A stretch of 64,000 nucleotides of DNA, taken from contig CM056559.1 of assembly GCA_029721515.1 (NCBI GenBank), forward strand, positions 9,962,001 through 10,026,000. Reading direction: 5' to 3'. The notes under the pieces are model-generated. The model searched no databases. It was not told the origin of the DNA and was given only the letters and a program-made list of their open reading frames with translations. Each line of letters begins with the position of its first letter. Position 1 is the stretch's first letter. Shown here one piece after another: positions 1-11,014 of this stretch. The position numbers were made by a program, and so were the translations under genes. This DNA is from Synanceia verrucosa (lineage: Eukaryota > Chordata > Actinopteri > Perciformes > Synanceiidae).

Positions 1-2
1 GT

Positions 3-146
3 GCCCAGGAGAGAAGGCCAGGTGTCTACTGCAACGTTGAAGAGATGCTAAACTGGATTTATACAGTCATTGAGGTGCAGAAAAACATGCTATGTTTCTG
101 TATTCAGTATGCTTACTCTACCAACAAAAATATGAGGCCATCCTGA
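3..146 (+). CDS. Trypsin-like serine protease (S1A), C-terminal exon, partial
   Basis: The reading frame is open from the left edge to TGA at 144-146 and begins AQERRPGVYCNVEEMLNWIY. This matches the end of the chymotrypsin-fold (S1A) catalytic domain, where the family has CA-x-RPGVY-x-x-V-x-x-x-x-x-WI and then the C-terminal helix. The two bases before it (GT) fit the usual Cys codon ahead of Ala. The catalytic His, Asp and Ser lie outside the window, so substrate and exact family member cannot be told. About 25 residues follow the WI helix, including two Cys, which is longer than plain trypsin and would suit a multi-domain or transmembrane protease. The Cys in GVYCNV replaces the more usual Thr or Ser. 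The frame is too short and start-less for an ORF finder. An unrelated chance frame is possible but unlikely given the motif. Confidence 0.6.
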   Translation, partial: AQERRPGVYCNVEEMLNWIYTVIEVQKNMLCFCIQYAYSTNKNMRPS

Positions 147-1380
147 TCATTTTAACTTCATCCATCCAGAAAAACCCCTGAGGACCTCTATCGTGACGAG
201 CAGCCACCTCAAGAATCCAGTTCAGTCTACCTCGGACAGCCGTCGAAACTAAAAGAGAAGCTTTTGTTTCTATTTGGTTGGCTGGAGATGAGGAAACAGA
301 TGGGGGAAGTTGAAGATTGATCTCAGCCATTATGCAAAAACACACACGCCATTTCATACCAAACTTATTTCAGGTGTTCTTTGTGCCATTTCAGTTTCTT
401 ATCTCAGGGAACAGGTATGTTTATGTTGTTATGGGTTACTGGCCAGTCTGGGATGTTTTTTTTTTTTGTTTTTGTTTTTCTACAATGTTGTAATTTGACA
501 AATGCAATTCACTGCTTCATGCATTTTTTTTAAAACTAGAATAATATCAAATAAAAGTACAATATTTAGTCATTGGTCCTGACGTGAGGATTTGGCAGTA
601 ACTATACAAATTGTTTTAACTGTGAATACTTTGTGAATACCAGATGGGCAGATCACAGACACAATGTATTTGATTACTATGTGCTATGATTTTAGGCATG
701 CAGTGTGTTATGAAGGTCCATGTGGTGAACTGCTTTGTACAGACGGGTAACAGTTAGGGTAAACCTGCGCTACGCTAATGCCTGCAGTGTGACACTTAAG
801 GTTAATATCACCTATAAAAGCGATGCCAAGTCAAATGCATTTATGGTGCTGATACAGTGGATCTGTTGGGTCCCGATTTAAGGGAAAATGCACCTTTTTA
901 CGGCGGTTGCTTCCTACCATACATGGACTTACACAAGCACTTTAAGTGGAAAGTGAGAATTAAACTAGACCTGACTTTATGTGCATATGATTTAAGTTAC
1001 TAGTTTAATAATGCACTGAAGTCTAGCACTCAATACAGAAAACCACACTCAGGCTACACTCAATCATTATTTCTTCATTTGAAGGTTTCATTCAAATTGT
1101 GACTAAGTAAAAGAATAGATTTATTTATCATTATCTTTGTCTTTTGTAGTAGCCTTTGAAGACATTCATTAGAGTAGTATGAAATGGCACTTTCAATTTT
1201 AACGTAATAGTTAACACGTTTTGTACTGTATGATTTTGTGAAATAGGAATTGGATTTAAGTTGTGTGCCAAATAGCAGGTGGCAGATAGCAATTTACTGT
1301 ATATATGGTTCTTTTTGTTGATTTTTGTATAGCTGTAAATAGGTTGTAAATACAATAAAGACACTGTTCTTCAACATAGC
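147..1380 (+). other. Probable 3' UTR of the upstream protease gene
   Basis: No coding frame with recognisable similarity follows the stop at 146. A canonical AATAAA lies at 1354-1359, followed within about 20 bases by a CA and then a GT-rich stretch near 1380-1402, the usual layout of a vertebrate cleavage site. A 3' UTR of about 1.2 kb is therefore inferred. The short ORFs here show no family motif. Confidence 0.4.
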
Positions 1381-2452
1381 AAGTGGAACAGTTGCTTTGT
1401 TATACAACTGACATGTTCCTTTGTCTGAATGTATGAGCTGGAAACTGGATCTCTCCTTGTTCTATTCAGTGTCATCCTCCCATCTCTGACCCAACCTTAA
1501 CAAAAGGGACAGCAGGGAACCAAATTTATGTAAATTGTTATATAGATTATAAGCAAAAGATGATGAAAGTGACAGTGTCATCTCCAATTTCTGCATCATT
1601 TCTGAAAATGACATAGTATTGTGCAAGGAGTTTTGATTCTTACATGCCTCCCTAAGCCTTGGATTTATACTGCCCCCCTGTGGAGGACAAAGTCATTTTA
1701 TTTGTTTGTATCCCAGCATAACAATGACTCTGGTGTTGTTTTCACCTTGACAGTGTATGAGTCATTAATGCAAAATGTGTTGGAGACAAACTGTACCGGG
1801 CTTTATGACAAAGAAAGTTTTGCATACTTTGCTGGGTGTTTATGTCAGAGGACATAGTCTGTGACCACAATGGCGTGCCAGCATAGCAGCTGTGCAAGGT
1901 GCAGTCACAGAACTTTACAGGTGTTTAGTTGAGATCAAATGAAGTCCAAAGACGGGTGTGGTCCAAGCAAAGGCGCATAAATTAACCCATAACACCCCTT
2001 GACCACAAACCTAATGTGCTTTACATTTCTCATGTAGAACAGGTTTTAGCTGCAAGACAGCAAAAAAAGTATTAATTTCTATCAGACAGGTGAGGTGTGA
2101 GGATTTTCTTATGGTAGACCATGATCCAAAAACAAGGAGACAGTTGATAGTGTATGAAGGAACATTTATAATTTTCTGAATATCAGAGAGCTACAACGGC
2201 CAATGACAAATCCAACTCTGATCAGTGTTGATGTAAAGTAGCAGATGTGCAACTACAGCAAGTCTTGTCTGGAAGCTGTCTCCACCTTGCCCATTTTTGT
2301 CGCAGAACAACTTCATTACTTATTGTCAACATTAGGAGGGCTGAGAAGTCCTTCAGAGCAACCCCGCCACAGCTCACTCGCTATTTAGGATGATTTGGAA
2401 AATCAACAATGAACATGAACATGAAAATGTTACGCATTGGATGCACTTATGG
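1381..2452. other. Convergent gap and mre11 3' UTR
   Basis: This stretch separates the 3' end of the left-hand (+) gene from the mre11 stop codon on the minus strand. It should contain the mre11 3' UTR. A minus-strand AATAAA (TTTATT on +) at about 1697-1702 is one possible end, but others exist and none can be fixed. No coding frame is supported. Confidence 0.35.
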
Positions 2453-5400
2453 TTATTTTCGTGAACGATGGCTGGGGCCTTTGAATGGATCCTGTACCAA
2501 AAAAAAAAAGGAAACAGAGCTGCTAAAAAGATAAAAACATCCACTACGTTACGATCATATTTGACAAACAAATATAAATAATAAGTGTAGAGGTATCTTT
2601 TTTTGTTAAGAAGAAAACAGGCTTCAGAACAGTTTTAACTCCTGGAAAACCACCTCAGCACACCAGATACATGCTGCATCATTTTCTTTTTACCTCATCA
2701 TCATCACTGTCGTCAAATGCAACTCCTCTAGATGACTGGCTCTGAGAGCTGTACTTAGTGAAGGACGATGATGACGATGCTGCTGGTCTGTGGTAATCAA
2801 GAGAAGTCAGGTTAAAACACGCGATTAAAAAACACATCACATATTGAGAGCTGTATGTTTTCTTTTATTTACTAAATGTCCGAAGACAAACACACCTTGC
2901 AGGAGGTCGAGTGGTTTTCATTACAGGCATATCGTCGTCTGAGTCATCAATGGTCATCTGAGATGTATGAAGATGTGAGACAAGGTTGGAAGATGGGACA
3001 GTTATTATTATTATTATGTAATATTGTGCATTTGGCTTCATTTCACCCACTTCATCTGTGTAAGATTTGCTGGCTGCGGTCCGAGATGCCGTCTGGGATG
3101 AAGCTTGAAATGCTGGAGAACGAGGTATAAAGAAATAAAACACAATGAATTCAAGCAAGAAACAGACGGCTCCAGCGAGTGTTAAATACACAAAGTTAAC
3201 TTGTGTGTCGATAGATCCATTACGCTCACACACATAATGTCACACTGCAATACCTTGCATAATGCTTCTGCTTTGGGAAGCTGCTGAGGATTTCTGGGAG
3301 CGGCCCCGACTAGCTGGCTTTGGTTCAGAAGCAGCTGCACCTAGATGAGAACACATGAACAGTTCAGAACCAAGACCTCTGATCATAAATAGATGTACAC
3401 TCTGATTAACTGTTATCTCTTATTTTTCTTTGTCACCTTCAACTTGTGCAAAATGCTGCTGCCTGTCTTTTATCCAACACTCACAGACTAGAGCACATCA
3501 CTTCCTTCATTGTCCTCCCGTCCATTATAGAATTTAAAACTTTTTAAACTTTTAATGTTTGTTTTTAAAGCTCTTAATGGCCTCGCCCCATCTTATTTAT
3601 CTGAGCTCTTAACTGTTCCTGGCTCTGGAATAAGTTCCCCGTTGAAATGCATCTTATTTCTGACCTGAGCCTCTTCAAATCTAGACTGAAAACTTATTTA
3701 TTTAGTATGGCTTTAAATACCCAGTAGCATGATGACAATTTTATTTGATTTTATTGCTTTTATTTTATGGAATTTATTTATTTTATTTACTATCAATTGT
3801 AAAGCACTCTGGTTCACCCAAACTGTTGTAAAGTGCTGTATAAATAAAGAACATTTACATCCATCCATCCATTATCTACCGCTTATCCTCACATAAGCGG
3901 GGGGGCTGGAGCCTATCCCAGCTGTCTTAGGGTGAAAGGCAGGGTACACCCTGGACAAGTCGCCACCTCATCGCAGGGCACATAGAGACAGACAACCACT
4001 CACACTCACATTCACACCTACGGTCAATTTAAATTAGCCAATTAACCTAATCCCCATGCATGTTTTTGGATGGTGGGAGGAAGCCAGAGTACCCAGAGAG
4101 AACCCACGCAGACACGGGGAGAACATGCAAACTCCACACAGAAAGGCCCCAGGCCCAGGATTCGGACCCGGTACCTTCTTGCTGTGAGGCGACAGTGTTA
4201 ACCACTACACCACCGTGCCACCCATTCACATTTACATTTAAAATATAATTTATAATAACTAGTGTGCACACGTACCATTAGCATTGATGATTGTTGCATT
4301 TCTGCATCGCCCTTACACAGTAGTCTGGTAAGCACTCACCTCTACCTCTTCCTCGGCTACCCCGCCCCCTGCCTCCTCGCCCTCTGCCTCTCGTGGTGGG
4401 AGGTAATGGCGCTGAGCTGTCAGAGTCAGAGTCCAAAGCAAGCTCAGTGTCCAGATCCATGGGCTCGTCGCCACGCTCTAAACGGTGAGCTTTAGCTCTG
4501 TTGATAGCCTGAGAAATGGAGACATAAAGTGAACACAGATATACACAACAGACATACATTGTTTCAGGCTTGTGTGCAATCATCGCTGACCTCTTTGATT
4601 TCATTCTCCTCCTCCGTTGTGTTCTTCTTGGAGTCTCTGAATCGTCTGACCTGAAAATGCAAAAACATGGTCTCATAATGACGTTCAGCATCAACTTCCT
4701 CTTCCAAGCCACCATTCCTTACCTCAGTGTCTATATCCTGCTCCGTGGTTACTCCTCTGGATTGCAGGTGTCGCTGTGTTTTCTCTAACTGGTACGTGAT
4801 CAGCTCTTCAATGGCGTCTTTCTCATCTTTGTCTACAAACTCCTGAATGGCCTTCCCCATGCCCTGCTCGGTCAGAAGGGACAACTGCACTGTCTGGAGA
4901 AGATATGAACACACATTTAAAAAAAAAAAACATACAATAGTAAAAACATTTGTTGAAAACAAGTGTTATGACACCATGCAAGTGCGTGGATGGAAATCTG
5001 TGTGTGCAGGACCTGTTCGGTTGCCTCAAAGTACTTTTGAACCAGGTCCTCCACTCTCAGCCCCTCAACTGCTGGGGTTTTTAACAGCTTGCCATAGTCA
5101 ACATTGACCTCATCTAAAAAGCGCAAAGATAACACACAAAAAGAAAAGCGCAAATTGAAACATTTTAAACAGACAGTACGTGAATTAATGGTGTAAACTG
5201 CAGAACTGTAGCTGTGTATTTAGCCAGCGTCCGACCTTTGATGTCCTCTTTCTGCTCACGACGTCTCAGAAAGTGAATGATGTCTTTAGGGTTGGCTACA
5301 CGGTCTACGAACTTCTGACTGAAGCGAGAAGTGCTGAACGTGTCAAAGCCTCCGCTGTAGTCCACCTAGGAAAGGCATTGAAGGTGATGAATTTGAATGA

Positions 5401-6400
5401 AGAAGCACAAACAGGAAGGTACAAGTGTGTCCATCTTACCCTCAGCCGAATAAGAGGTTTCTCTGGGGTGAGCGGACATCCAAGTCTTTCTCTTTCAGCT
5501 TCTTCTAACATCTCTGTGACCTAAAGAATGTTAGGAAAGAGATATCAGGGGAAAGATGAAGGGTGAAAATTGCAAGATGACAGAGGAACAGATGTAAGCC
5601 TAGCTCTGTATGTCTGTTGGTGACTTTCAGCATTACCTTTGCATAGCACAAGTCCTCCACCTTCTTTGTGACCTGGGGTGTGTCAGGTGTGAAGAGGTCT
5701 TGGTAGTCAGCCAGCACCACATCTTGAATGAAGAACTGACGTACCGTCTTTAGGGGGATCTTTTGCAGGTTCATCTTACGACCTTTCACCCTCAGCAATC
5801 CTATGTGCCTGGAACCACACAAGCAAGAGTATTTAGAGCTACTTAATCACTTTAAGACATGCTCAGAATATAAAGTATATACAATCCATTGTGTTTGTAC
5901 TTCTTGGTTGCCTCTCCTGGGGACAGGGATGTGGCTACCGAGCTGCCAGGCTGTGTCACGTAAAAGAGCTGCTGTTCATTTCTGGCGGGTGCAATCAAAC
6001 ACTCATGCTCGTGACCCCACACCACCAGGTCGAGAAACTCATCCAGGAATTGCTCAGGGATGTAGTTAGTGGGTCCGTGTTTACTCCTACAGAAAAATAC
6101 AAAAGACAGAAAAGACAACATACAACAAACCTTAGAATTAAGGTTTTAGAATGGCCTTCCCAAAGTTCTGACTTAAGTGGCAGATTAAATCATTAATCAC
6201 AAAATTTACCTCTGATATTTTAACTTATTTTTGATTTCCTGTAGCTAGTCAAAAACATACAACAACAACATTAACATGCACACACCTGTTCTGGTGGATA
6301 GTGAAAAGATTAAACCATTCATCTTGGTCTTCTTTGGGCCGAAGCATTGTTACCTGGTTGTTGACAAACATCCTGTACAAACGCTCATCTGGGATAGAGC

Positions 6401-6443
<43 letters not shown>

Positions 6444-7617
6444 TACTTTTTATTAATCTTGGCAGAATGCATACAAAGATTATTTTATTTCAGTCCAAAC
6501 TGATACACAAAACAGAAACACTTACCCAGACCAAATAACGCTAGCTTAGTGCTGCCTTTCTGCATGAGGATGGGACTAATCTCTATCTTCTCCACTGACT
6601 GGGAGTGACCAAAGTGATTGACAAGACCAGAAGCACTGAGCAGATCCAATGCACACAAACCTTCAGCCTTGAGGAAAATGAAGTGAAAGCAATATTAAAA
6701 AAAAACACATACACACTTGAAATTGATCCCAAATGTTTGGCCTGTATTGGCCTTGCTTCCAAACATTTGGCCTACACTGTTCTCAAAACAAAATAGACAC
6801 GCAAATGCACATACTTGCACAGTAAGATTTTGTGTCTAATAATTCCTTTTACTCTGGACTCACCCCAGTTGGGTCGTCATGGTTACCATGAATGCTGAAC
6901 GCAGGAATCGAGATGTTCAGGTTTTCATCCTGGAAATTAACCCAGGGGAACCTACAACACACATCACATATGAGCACATTAATTTAACAGGGAAAACAGT
7001 TTTTTGACAAAAGCGATCACGCAAAAACAACAGAGCTCACTTGGTGGTGTTGAAGTTGACAGTCTGGTCACTGAGAATTTCGAAGCGAACGGGCTTGTCT
7101 CCCATGCAGTACCTTCTCATCATAGTGATGCAGTTGTGGAGGCATCGTCGTGACGGCTTGTTCTCATGGAACAAATCACCACCCAGCAGGATGAAATCTA
7201 CCTGCAAGAAAACAAAGAAGCTGATAGAAAGCAGTGGGAATATAAATAGGACCATGTTATGTCACTCTAAGCAGACTCAGACATGAATTAGCTTGTACCT
7301 GATTTGTCTTGGCACATTTCAGGATTTCTTCAAGTGTGTTGTAAGAATCATTGCCACGGATAGCATCCTTCTCGAGGTAACCGAGGTGAATATCTGTAGC
7401 AATCAGGATTTTAAAAGTATCCTCGTCATCCCTAGGAAAAACAGCACACAATACAGCTCATACATTAGAATGTTTTCAACCTGGATATAACTGGAAACTA
7501 AACAGATACGAATTCTCCATCAGTCATTGAGAAACACTGATAACCATACAGCACAGTAATCATATATTTGGGTTGAGAAAAGCTTTGCATGACTCACAAG
7601 GTGTTCTCTGAGGACAT
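2453..7617 (-). CDS. mre11: Double-strand break repair nuclease MRE11 (complete, 19 coding exons)
   Basis: MRE11 is the nuclease of the MRE11-RAD50-NBS1 complex that senses and resects DNA breaks in the nucleus. Exons read 7617-7598, 7431-7299, 7201-7041, 6951-6864, 6667-6526, 6400-6286, 6086-5901, 5808-5637, 5520-5440, 5365-5236, 5113-5013, 4893-4723, 4650-4591, 4508-4340, 3340-3254, 3112-3051, 2957-2896, 2787-2694 and 2491-2453. They total 2073 nt, 690 aa (human about 708). Metallophosphoesterase motifs are intact: D20-I-H22, GGD60LFHENKPS, GNH129DD and WGHEHEC, with the first three at human numbering. A Gly-Arg-rich (GAR) segment follows near residues 560-575, then Ser/Asp-rich acidic patches and a tail DPFKGPSHRSRK like the vertebrate C terminus. 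The start MSSENTLDDEDTF is split by an intron after 20 nt. A further 5' UTR intron is likely, with an acceptor just 5' of 7672. Weak points are the donors GTCAGC (after 4591) and GTCGGA (after 5236). Confidence 0.95.
3437..3850 (+). mobile_element. L2/CR1-type LINE, 3'-truncated relic in an mre11 intron
   Basis: The + strand translates near 3437 to QLVQNAAACLL and later to a phrase like ALNGLAPSYLSEL, the end of the reverse-transcriptase ORF of L2-like LINEs in fish. Internal deletions and frame changes show it is dead. It ends with the usual tail, AAAGCACTCTGGTT...AAAGTGCTGTATAAATAAAGAAC. A SINE sits directly downstream in this tail. Confidence 0.6.
3861..4227 (-). mobile_element. tRNA-derived SINE, copy 1, in an mre11 intron
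   Basis: Read on the minus strand, it starts with a tRNA-like head (A-box-like TGGTGTAGTGGTTA, then a B-box region), has a long conserved body and ends in ATGG repeats (CCAT repeats on +). It is flanked by a perfect 10-bp target-site duplication, ACATTTACAT, at 3851-3860 and 4228-4237. Two further copies occur in the window (19588-19886 and 34716-35081). Open frames across it are by-products. Confidence 0.8.
6403..6440. repeat. (CA)n/(TG)n microsatellite abutting an mre11 splice acceptor
   Basis: On the mre11 (minus) strand this is an uninterrupted run of TG dinucleotides that leads directly into the acceptor AG at 6402-6401 of the exon starting at 6400. No separate polypyrimidine tract lies between. 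Confidence 0.9.
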
Positions 7618-8718
7618 GATGCAGCAAATGAGATCTCACTAATCCAGAGAGGTGGTCTGCAAAAGGATTGTCCTGCAAAAAATACGTAGGTAAATGTGCA
7701 GTGTTAAAGCAGCAAGAGGACATGAACATGAGTAAAAAAAGATATAGTGAATAATAAAACAATAAAACGCAAAATATAATAGCAGTCAGTGAATGGTAGA
7801 TCACATCAATGCACAGATGAAATAATGATACTGTACAGTGATAACTAACATTAACATTGCACACAAATTTATGACTGAGTTATCAGTTTGTAGTCCCGGC
7901 ATAGCACAAAGCACTGTAACGTGTAATGATGTGTAATAGCTAACTAGCTAATTATCTGTTAGTAAAGTCGTAGCTAACGGCAAAACGAAAGTTACTGCGA
8001 GGATGGTGAGTTAACATTAGCTTTCACTTTAGCTAGAAGCTATTCAGTGCAAGTTATCAATGCTAAAGCTAACACGAACTAATCTTGTGTTTACTTATCG
8101 GGTGGGTCTCACCTTTAACTGAACGTGAAATAGATTTTAGGTATGTATGCTCTTTGATATACCCATACACCCATGGCTCCACAAGTGGGAGAAACACTAC
8201 TTGCTATGTCTACCCACCTCCTCTTGAGACTCCACAACTTGTTAACATGCCAGAAAAATCCCGGCAAGTCTTGCAAAGCCTCTCTCCCCGCCCCTCACAG
8301 GGGGCTCAGAGTTATTGTAGGTTTATTCTGAAACACCACCGCTCCAAACAGCAGAGTCTCCACGGAAGAAAAACTACACTTCCGCTAAAGCCGATAGTGT
8401 GCGTTTGTTTTGATATTCAGGGCGCGCCGCTGTAGTCGTCTCGAACATACGTTACGTGAACGTGCATGTGCTCAGCTCTTGACGGTCCAGGGTGGAAATA
8501 ATATCATTCATCCCCCTCAGAAACCACGGATTGTGTGTCTAGTGATGTTTTCTATTAGCACTGACAGCCTTAGAAACGGCGCTTAGCTAGCAGGCTGTCA
8601 ATGTAATTAACCAAAAAGGGCGGGTGTAATTTTACTTTGAACTAACAGTGACATATTTTATTTATTTTTGACTTTCTGAATCAGAAGAAGCGAGGCAGAC
8701 TGGATTGGCTGCAATACA
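7598..8718. promoter_or_regulatory. Divergent mre11 / cep57 upstream region
   Basis: The mre11 start codon (7617, minus) and the cep57 start codon (8719, plus) are head to head, about 1.1 kb apart. The exon with the mre11 ATG begins at 7672 after a good minus-strand acceptor. A candidate non-coding mre11 exon 1 would end at 8113, where the minus strand reads AAAG then gtgaga. CpGs cluster at about 8400-8470, around GGCGCGCC at 8420 and several ACGT motifs, which is a likely start region. Shared, bidirectional control is an inference from the layout only. The frame at 8085-8435 shows no family motif. Confidence 0.5.
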
Positions 8719-10967
8719 ATGGACAAGCTGTCAAAAACACTCGGTGCTGATGCTACGCGGTACAAGGTAGCTTTAAGTTACTACAGTCAGCCTAACTTAT
8801 CCCTGTCCGCCACCTTTAGTAGTGGCCATAGAGTTAGCTAAGCTAAGCCAGCTAGCGTTGCAGCAAGAAAGAATACTTTACCTTAATGTGTTATATTTGA
8901 CATGGACTGGACAAACATCATGTTGTAACGTTCAGGATGAAATCATGGCAATTCAAATTCAATGTTTACCTTTAATTTGCTTCTTATTTCTGATGATGAG
9001 ATGGATAATAATGTAACAGCAATATCTCTTACTCATGTACTGCACATTTACTGTAGGTATCCTCAGTTTGCCGGAATTTGTGGGTGTTGTTCAGCATTTA
9101 TCCCTGTTTCTGTTTGCAGGAGTTCTGCCCCCCACCAGCACCCCGTGGAGTGGTATCTGACAGCCTGTCTTCTTATAGAGAGTATCCTGCTCATCATCCC
9201 TTCATCACCATACCCAAAACACGCACACACCAGTCACCATGTCGGCCATCATCACCCATCAAGGCATTCCCAGAGACCAGCAGTGCAGGTAGCTTTAATT
9301 TGTGCACATGTGAGTGTGTGCTGTTTTGTCTTCTCAAACTTTCCATTCAGGTGGTGTTCCACAGCTCCATGGTTACAGCATGTGCAACATGATGCCGCAC
9401 TACTTGAACGTCTCAGTTGCACTGACGTCTGTCTATTCATTCTTTAACATTATCCTCCCTCTCTTCCTGTCCTATTCTTCCATCCAAACCCACAAAAAAT
9501 ACCTTATTACACCACGACTATAATCCAGCCCTTAATATGTTCAGTGTACCGCCATAATATGCATCACATTCATGTGTTTGTGCCTGTGTAGAGATCTTAT
9601 CTGCCCTGAGGAACCTCCAGGAGAAGCTCAAGAGGTTGGAGTTGGAGAAGGGCCAAGCAGAGCTCAGGCTGCACACTTTGAGAAAAGATGCATCGTACAC
9701 ACACCTACAGGGTGATAGAGTCACACAGAGAGGATTAAAGCATCACACGGACACAGATAAAGAGATAAGAGGCCAGTCCAACTGCAATCAAGGTGGATAC
9801 ATTAATAACATATATGTTATTTATTTCTCCTCTTGTTCCTTATATTTTATGGCATCTCATTGGTCTCCACAGTGTTGGTCAGCCACCTGGCTGCTGCTGA
9901 GTCTCGCTGTGTGAAGCTGGAGCGACAGCTGGATCACATGAGGAGGCTGCTGTGCAGTGCAAAGGCAGACAGGACCAGCCTGCTCAAACAGCAGGTTAAC
10001 CATGTTGTTCCTTAGGCTCATATGCTGTGAGACAATTAAACTACTAAGATTTATATCACTTTTAACAAACACACATATAATGCCGTCTAATGGCAAGAAT
10101 CTGGCAATGCATTACATATCATGATGCAAGGGTTACGATGCAGTACATTGCCATATTATAAGCTAGGCGATATGCTGCATTTTGTAATTTAAACAAATTT
10201 GAGGAAATTCTGAAGAGCACAGAAGAGTCAACTGGACTTGCTTGAAGCTGCTTGACTCTCTTCTTTGCTCTTCAGATAAACATGACCTGGATGACTGCGA
10301 ATCTTCACAGACATACTATTTGACTTTGAGTTTTTGTCAGAACAGTGGGATGTGCATTTGCATTTATCACAGTCATTAAAACAACAGTGTTTTTTAGAAT
10401 CCCTATCATGTCATGATAATCAAGTATTCATACTTTCTTTCACACCCTATGCTGAAATCTAATGTTTCTGAATGAAAGCCCCTCATGTGTGAGTGACTAT
10501 ATTTGTAGACCTGTATTAATTGTTATTAATCGCCACTTTCAGGTGTCCATGGAGACAGCCAGGTCAGCTGATCAGCAGTCTGAGCATGCCCAGTTGGAGA
10601 AGCTGGAACGACTGGAGCGGGAATATCTTAGGCTGACACGCACACAAACCAAAGCTGAGGTACAAATAACTACTTAGATGCCGTCTTTCATAATTTCACA
10701 TCTGCAGACCAAATGATAATAATTCATCAAGTTTGCTCTGTAACCAAAGATACATCTGGAGGGAGTCCAAAAGGGGGCAAGAAAACAAAATGAAACATAT
10801 TTTACAAAAGATTTTAGTTTTGAAATGCTTGAATTCTTAAACTGCTTGAAATTTAGTAGACTAGTTATAAAGGGAGACAAACCAGTGATTTCACTCAGCC
10901 AAAATGATGCTGAATTTTTTTTGATTTTTATGTTTTAATATGCACAGCCCACATTTTTCATTGTGTG

Positions 10968-11014
<47 letters not shown>

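Noticed and set aside
4060..4271. Short ORFs of 62 and 74 codons
   Set aside because: They lie wholly inside SINE copy 1 and recur in copy 2.
8962..9447. 161-codon + ORF overlapping cep57 exon 2
   Set aside because: It runs through the exon-2 acceptor and donor in a different frame from the conserved CEP57 sequence.
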